Assembly (NCBI RefSeq): GCF_014395225.1
Contig: NZ_CP060723.1
Location: forward strand, 5,766,001-5,830,000
DNA from: Pedobacter roseus
GTDB lineage: Bacteria; Bacteroidota; Bacteroidia; Sphingobacteriales; Sphingobacteriaceae
Length of the DNA stretch: 64,000 bases
Reading direction: 5' to 3'
The notes below the pieces were generated by a model. It ran no database searches. It was not told the DNA's origin and saw only the letters and a program-made list of their open reading frames with translations. Positions 61,001 through 64,000 of the stretch are shown here, piece by piece. Position numbers and translations under genes: made by a program. How positions within the stretch are numbered: position 1 is the first letter of the stretch; the number at the start of each line of letters is the position of its first letter.

Positions 61001-61005
61001 ATCGG

Positions 61006-62997
61006 TTAGAATTTTCTTTTAAAATCTAAGAAATTAGTGTTTTTGTCGACAGCTAAATCTTTTGTTTCAAGATTTCGGAAAACACTGTTTTTTGTTTTAC
61101 TCGTAATAATGATAGCGCCATTTTTAGCCCTTGATCCATAAAGGTTCACCGCGGTCTGGTCTTTTAAAATGGAAATAGATTCTATATTATTTGCATTTAT
61201 CGTATTCAACTGGCTGTTATCTGGAAGTTTAACACCATCTAAAATGATCAATGCATCTAAGTTTGCACCTTCTTTAAAGATTACCCGGTTTGCAGGTACA
61301 TTGCTTAATTTAAGCTGCTTGGCCGGCTCATCATTCAGTGTGAAGTTTACATTGATGTTATACTTCACTCTCACGGCCATGCCGTTCGAATTTCCAGGAT
61401 TCCATTTTGGCGATTCTTTTAAAACCCTGATAGCCTCTTCATCCGTTCCGCTACCTAAACCCCGTGTAATCTGTAGATCGCTTAGTGAGCCATCTTTTTC
61501 AACAATAAAACTTAAAAAAACTTTTCCCTGCACATTATTTTCAATTGCCATTTTTGGATACTTAATGCTACCGCTTAAATATTTATAGAATTTAGCAATA
61601 CCTCCCGGAAATTCTGGTTGTTTATCGATGGAAACAAAATCGTAGATTTTTTTATCTGCATCGTCTTGTTGGATGTTTTCACTATTTGATGCCTCACCAG
61701 ATTTTTTGTTGTAAGAAATAATGTTGACCTTGTTCAGGTTTACATAGCCTAAAGATGCAGGTACATATTTGTTTTTAAATTTTTCAGAAGATTCAGGCAA
61801 ACTAAAGCTAACGGTTAAAGCATATTTGCCATCTGCCGTATTTTTAAAACCTTTATAAGCTAAAATAGCTTGCTTAACTTCTTCTTCACAACCAGCACCA
61901 AGCACTGCATTTGTAGAGATATTATTTATTTTACCGTCTTTTAAGCTAAATTTTATCTGCGTGTTGCCTTGTACTTCATCATTATTTGCTGCAGTTGGAT
62001 ATTTAATGGTTTTCGACAAAAACTGATAAAATCCTTTCCAGTTTCCTTCTGTTTTGCCATCAACAGATGCCTTTGTAGAGGCTTCTCTGCCTGGCTCGTC
62101 TACAACAATTGCCTGCACCATTTCTATTGGTTTGTCCAAAGGAATCTGATCGGTAATGGAAATCAATTTTTCGTTTTTACGTACTGTTGCGGATGAGAAC
62201 ACAATCAGTAAAGCAAAAAGCGGAATAAAAATTCCATACTTCATAATAGCAGTCTTTTTTGACCGCTCTTTATGAAGCATGAAAATTCTTTTTTTGATCA
62301 GTGATTTTTCAAGGAAACCATTGGTTAAACTATTTGGCGAAATGCCGAACGATTTACTCAATAACAACATGGCGTATTCGGCCTTATCACCTTGAAATTC
62401 GGCCGCCTGTTCATCGGCTAAAAATTCATGAATGTTTTTGATTGTTTTTTTATAGAGGTAAATCACCGGGTTTAGCCAGGTAATAATGCCGATAATTTCG
62501 AAGAAGAGCACATCAACAGTATGCCACTGTTTAATGTGCGCTTCTTCATGGATGTCGATCACGTCCATTTGCGGCAGTTCACGATCAATTATTTTCTTAC
62601 CAAAAAAAGCAAATGCTGAGCCCGCTTTGTTTGATGCGATGAGTTTTTTAACCATTAAGAGGTTAAACACCAACCTACCCAGGAAAAACAAAATACCTGC
62701 ACAATAAATATATACAAACGCGTTTGCCCAGTTAAAACCTGAATTACGTTCTGTTACTATTGTGGCCTGTGCCAATACTGCATCCCAGTTAACCGATGTG
62801 TAAACCTGTTTTGCCGCTTTCTGTTCCGTTAACCACTCTAAGCGGATAAATGGTATGCACAGCGACAATACTCCCGAAGATATAAGATAAATGCGGTTGA
62901 GTGTAAAATAGGTTTCCTTATCTAACAGTAGCTTGTAGAAGCAGTAAAAAACAATTAAGTATAAGTGTACCTGTAATAAGTAGTGCGCAAAACTCAT
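61006..62997 (-). CDS. BlaR1/MecR1-type M56 sensor fused to TonB_C and plug modules
   Basis: A 663-residue membrane protein. The N-terminal part has helices at about 8-25, 33-52, 92-118, 160-182 and 250-266 and the M56 metalloprotease motif IHEEAHIKQWH (HEEAH 150-154) with HEFLADEQAAEF (190-201). The outer part has two TonB_C domains (about 310-405 and 455-555) and one plug-like domain (about 565-640, DALIILDGVKLP ... NLYGSRAKNGAIIIT) in place of a penicillin-binding sensor. It probably senses an envelope signal and relieves repression by the BlaI-type regulator, whose gene overlaps its start by 4 bp. Confidence 0.9.
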   Translation of the reverse strand: MSFAHYLLQVHLYLIVFYCFYKLLLDKETYFTLNRIYLISSGVLSLCIPFIRLEWLTEQKAAKQVYTSVNWDAVLAQATIVTERNSGFNWANAFVYIYCAGILFFLGRLVFNLLMVKKLIASNKAGSAFAFFGKKIIDRELPQMDVIDIHEEAHIKQWHTVDVLFFEIIGIITWLNPVIYLYKKTIKNIHEFLADEQAAEFQGDKAEYAMLLLSKSFGISPNSLTNGFLEKSLIKKRIFMLHKERSKKTAIMKYGIFIPLFALLIVFSSATVRKNEKLISITDQIPLDKPIEMVQAIVVDEPGREASTKASVDGKTEGNWKGFYQFLSKTIKYPTAANNDEVQGNTQIKFSLKDGKINNISTNAVLGAGCEEEVKQAILAYKGFKNTADGKYALTVSFSLPESSEKFKNKYVPASLGYVNLNKVNIISYNKKSGEASNSENIQQDDADKKIYDFVSIDKQPEFPGGIAKFYKYLSGSIKYPKMAIENNVQGKVFLSFIVEKDGSLSDLQITRGLGSGTDEEAIRVLKESPKWNPGNSNGMAVRVKYNINVNFTLNDEPAKQLKLSNVPANRVIFKEGANLDALIILDGVKLPDNSQLNTINANNIESISILKDQTAVNLYGSRAKNGAIIITSKTKNSVFRNLETKDLAVDKNTNFLDFKRKF

Positions 62998-63371
62998 TTT
63001 GGCTTATGTTTAATTTTATTGATCATTTTTAAAATTTCATCAACATCACTTAAATCAAGCTTTTCTTCTTTAACAAAGAAAGAAAACATACTCTCTACAG
63101 AGTTTTCGAAATAATTGCCCAGGAGCTTTTCTGTTGCATGGCGCTTATATTCTTCCCTGCTCACCAAAGGATGGTACTGATGTGCTTTACCAAATGCCTC
63201 GTGACCAATAAAGCCCTTTGTTTCCAGAATTCTAATAATTGTTGAAACGGTGTTGTAAGCAGGTTTGGGGAGCGGAAGCTCGTCGATTACTTCTTTGACG
63301 AATGCTTTTTCCAATTGCCATAAAACCTGCATAATCTGTTCTTCAGCTTTGGTTAAATCTTTAATTTCCAT
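62994..63371 (-). CDS. BlaI/MecI-family repressor
   Basis: A 125-residue winged-helix repressor: LTKAEEQIMQVLWQLEKAFV, KEVIDELPLPKPAYNTVSTI, IRILETKGFIGHEAFGKAHQ, YHPLVSREEYKRHATEKLLG, followed by a dimerisation helix. The YNTVSTIIRILETKG recognition helix is intact. ATG 63371 (MEIKDLTKAE) is chosen over an in-frame ATG at 63401 that would add ten hydrophobic residues unlike the family. It heads the operon, overlaps the sensor gene (ATGA) and should bind the inverted repeat between its own promoter boxes. Confidence 0.92.
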   Translation of the reverse strand: MEIKDLTKAEEQIMQVLWQLEKAFVKEVIDELPLPKPAYNTVSTIIRILETKGFIGHEAFGKAHQYHPLVSREEYKRHATEKLLGNYFENSVESMFSFFVKEEKLDLSDVDEILKMINKIKHKPK

Positions 63372-63417
63372 AATAGTTAATAATAATAAGGATAACGGCA
63401 AATTTATTTGCCTTAGC

Positions 63418-63449
63418 TAAAGTTAAAACTAATTCGTTAGTTATCCAAA
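63418..63449 (-). promoter_or_regulatory. Promoter with BlaI-type operator in the spacer
   Basis: On the minus strand: TTTG (63449-63446), 20 nt, then TAACTTTA (63425-63418), 7 of 8 positions of TAnnTTTG. The spacer contains the perfect inverted repeat AACTAA-TTCG-TTAGTT (63427-63442). A dimeric repressor on this site would block the sigma factor, so autoregulation of the operon by the BlaI-type protein is likely. Confidence 0.75.
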
Positions 63450-63588
63450 TTTTATTTGAAAATTATTTCACAAAAAAATAGGGTTTATTTTTTGCGGATG
63501 GCGTAGCCTGTTTTTCGCTGAGAATTGCTAAGAGTGGTTTTATTAGTGGCTGATAATGAATAAGTTATTTTTTTATTACTTGGAGATG

Positions 63589-64000
63589 CTAAATAGTGAT
63601 GAGGTTATTTTTTATACCATACACCACTAAACCTGTGCGTGACTTAATATTTAGCTTTGCAAAAAGAGATTCCCTATAGTTGTCAACCGTGCGGGGACTC
63701 ACGTTCATCAGGTCAGCAATTTCTTTATAAGTAAGTTCGGTACTGCAATATTGTAAAAATGTAAGCTCTCTGCCAGAGAATACGGGCTTGGTATCAGTAT
63801 CCTTTAGAGCCACCAAAAGCCTGCCCGATACGAGTTCGTTTACGAAGAAACCTTTATCTACAATTACTTTTATTGCGGTTAACAGATCGGATGGGGTAGA
63901 TTCTTTAAGCATATAACCTCCGGCACCTGCTTTTAGCATCCCGATAATTGCTTTTTCATCTTCGAGCATACTCAAAGCTAGTACATGAACATTCGGGTAG
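63589..64000 (-). CDS. NarL/FixJ-type response regulator (5' end off the window)
   Basis: A partial protein: the open frame runs on to base 64000, reading PNVHVLALSMLEDEKAIIGM, then GAGGYMLKESTPSDLLTAI (end of a receiver, with the conserved Lys in YMLKES) and a LuxR-type HTH (FSGRELTFLQYCSTELTYKE, MNVSPRTVDNYRESLFAKLN). About 137 residues are visible; the phospho-acceptor Asp and start codon lie outside. It is a DNA-binding regulator paired with a kinase not seen here. Stop at 63589-63591. Confidence 0.88.
   Translation of the reverse strand, partial: YPNVHVLALSMLEDEKAIIGMLKAGAGGYMLKESTPSDLLTAIKVIVDKGFFVNELVSGRLLVALKDTDTKPVFSGRELTFLQYCSTELTYKEIADLMNVSPRTVDNYRESLFAKLNIKSRTGLVVYGIKNNLITI

Overview
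The window looks like a chromosomal segment of a Bacteroidota bacterium of the Sphingobacteriaceae, most like Pedobacter. The reasons are a moderate A+T bias, start regions without clear Shine-Dalgarno sequences, -7 boxes of the form TAnnTTTG, type IX secretion partners (a PorP/SprF protein and a large adhesin with a gliding-type C-terminal domain), TonB_C and receptor-plug modules, and a DUF1800/DUF1501 pair. The genus is an inference. I saw no rRNA, tRNA, CRISPR array, complete IS element or prophage.

Layout. 1-724: a hierarchical 21/63-bp tandem repeat. 0.7-6.5 kb: a helical unknown protein, two overlapping amidohydrolase genes and a small membrane protein. 6.9-10.0 kb: trpE-trpG-trpC behind a ribosome-mediated attenuator; trpD, trpF, trpB and trpA are absent here. 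10.4-14.0 kb: hflX, a four-helix-bundle orphan, rbfA, a hemolysin III-type protein and an M23 peptidase. 14.4-19.6 kb: small envelope proteins, a lipid-kinase-like gene, an App1-type phosphatase and YccF. 19.8-26.3 kb: DUF1501/DUF1800, aat, a TMEM175-type channel, a lipoprotein, a DUF1080 protein and a YgaP-like protein. 27.1-34.8 kb: an SNF2 helicase and the type IX pair. 35.7-41.5 kb: a complete RND efflux operon. 41.9-45.1 kb: dapF, a Deg protease and a Cys-rich four-helix protein. 46.1-54.7 kb: a LytS/LytTR two-component pair followed by PqqD, ATP-grasp, PLP decarboxylase, a urea transporter-M23 fusion, a TPR/beta-barrel protein and a TPR protein. 54.8-59.5 kb: cold-shock protein and sdhCAB. 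59.9-63.4 kb: a BlaI/BlaR1-type operon with TonB_C and plug modules. The right edge cuts a NarL-type response regulator.

The strongest candidate for an undescribed system is the 46.1-54.7 kb cassette. A PqqD/RRE-like protein sits beside an ATP-grasp enzyme and a fold-III decarboxylase, and the decarboxylase carries a roughly 30-residue N-terminal extension with a YxxPxI...G pattern resembling RRE-bound leader peptides. Envelope proteins follow in overlapping reading frames. I infer synthesis of a small amine or amide compound, handled at the envelope under LytTR control; the product is unknown.

Intergenic DNA is rich in dispersed repeats: two-hairpin REP doublets with CGTCATTCCC/GGGAATGACG ends, a 33-nt AACCTCGCAGGTT palindrome placed just after three genes, a roughly 110-bp element in two copies, decayed CACGGA/CACAGAG repeats, and repeats bracketing three orphan small genes. 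Three genes (two GxxExxY genes and the Deg protease) each lack one base in a short run. That pattern makes consensus error a real possibility and should be settled before calling them pseudogenes.
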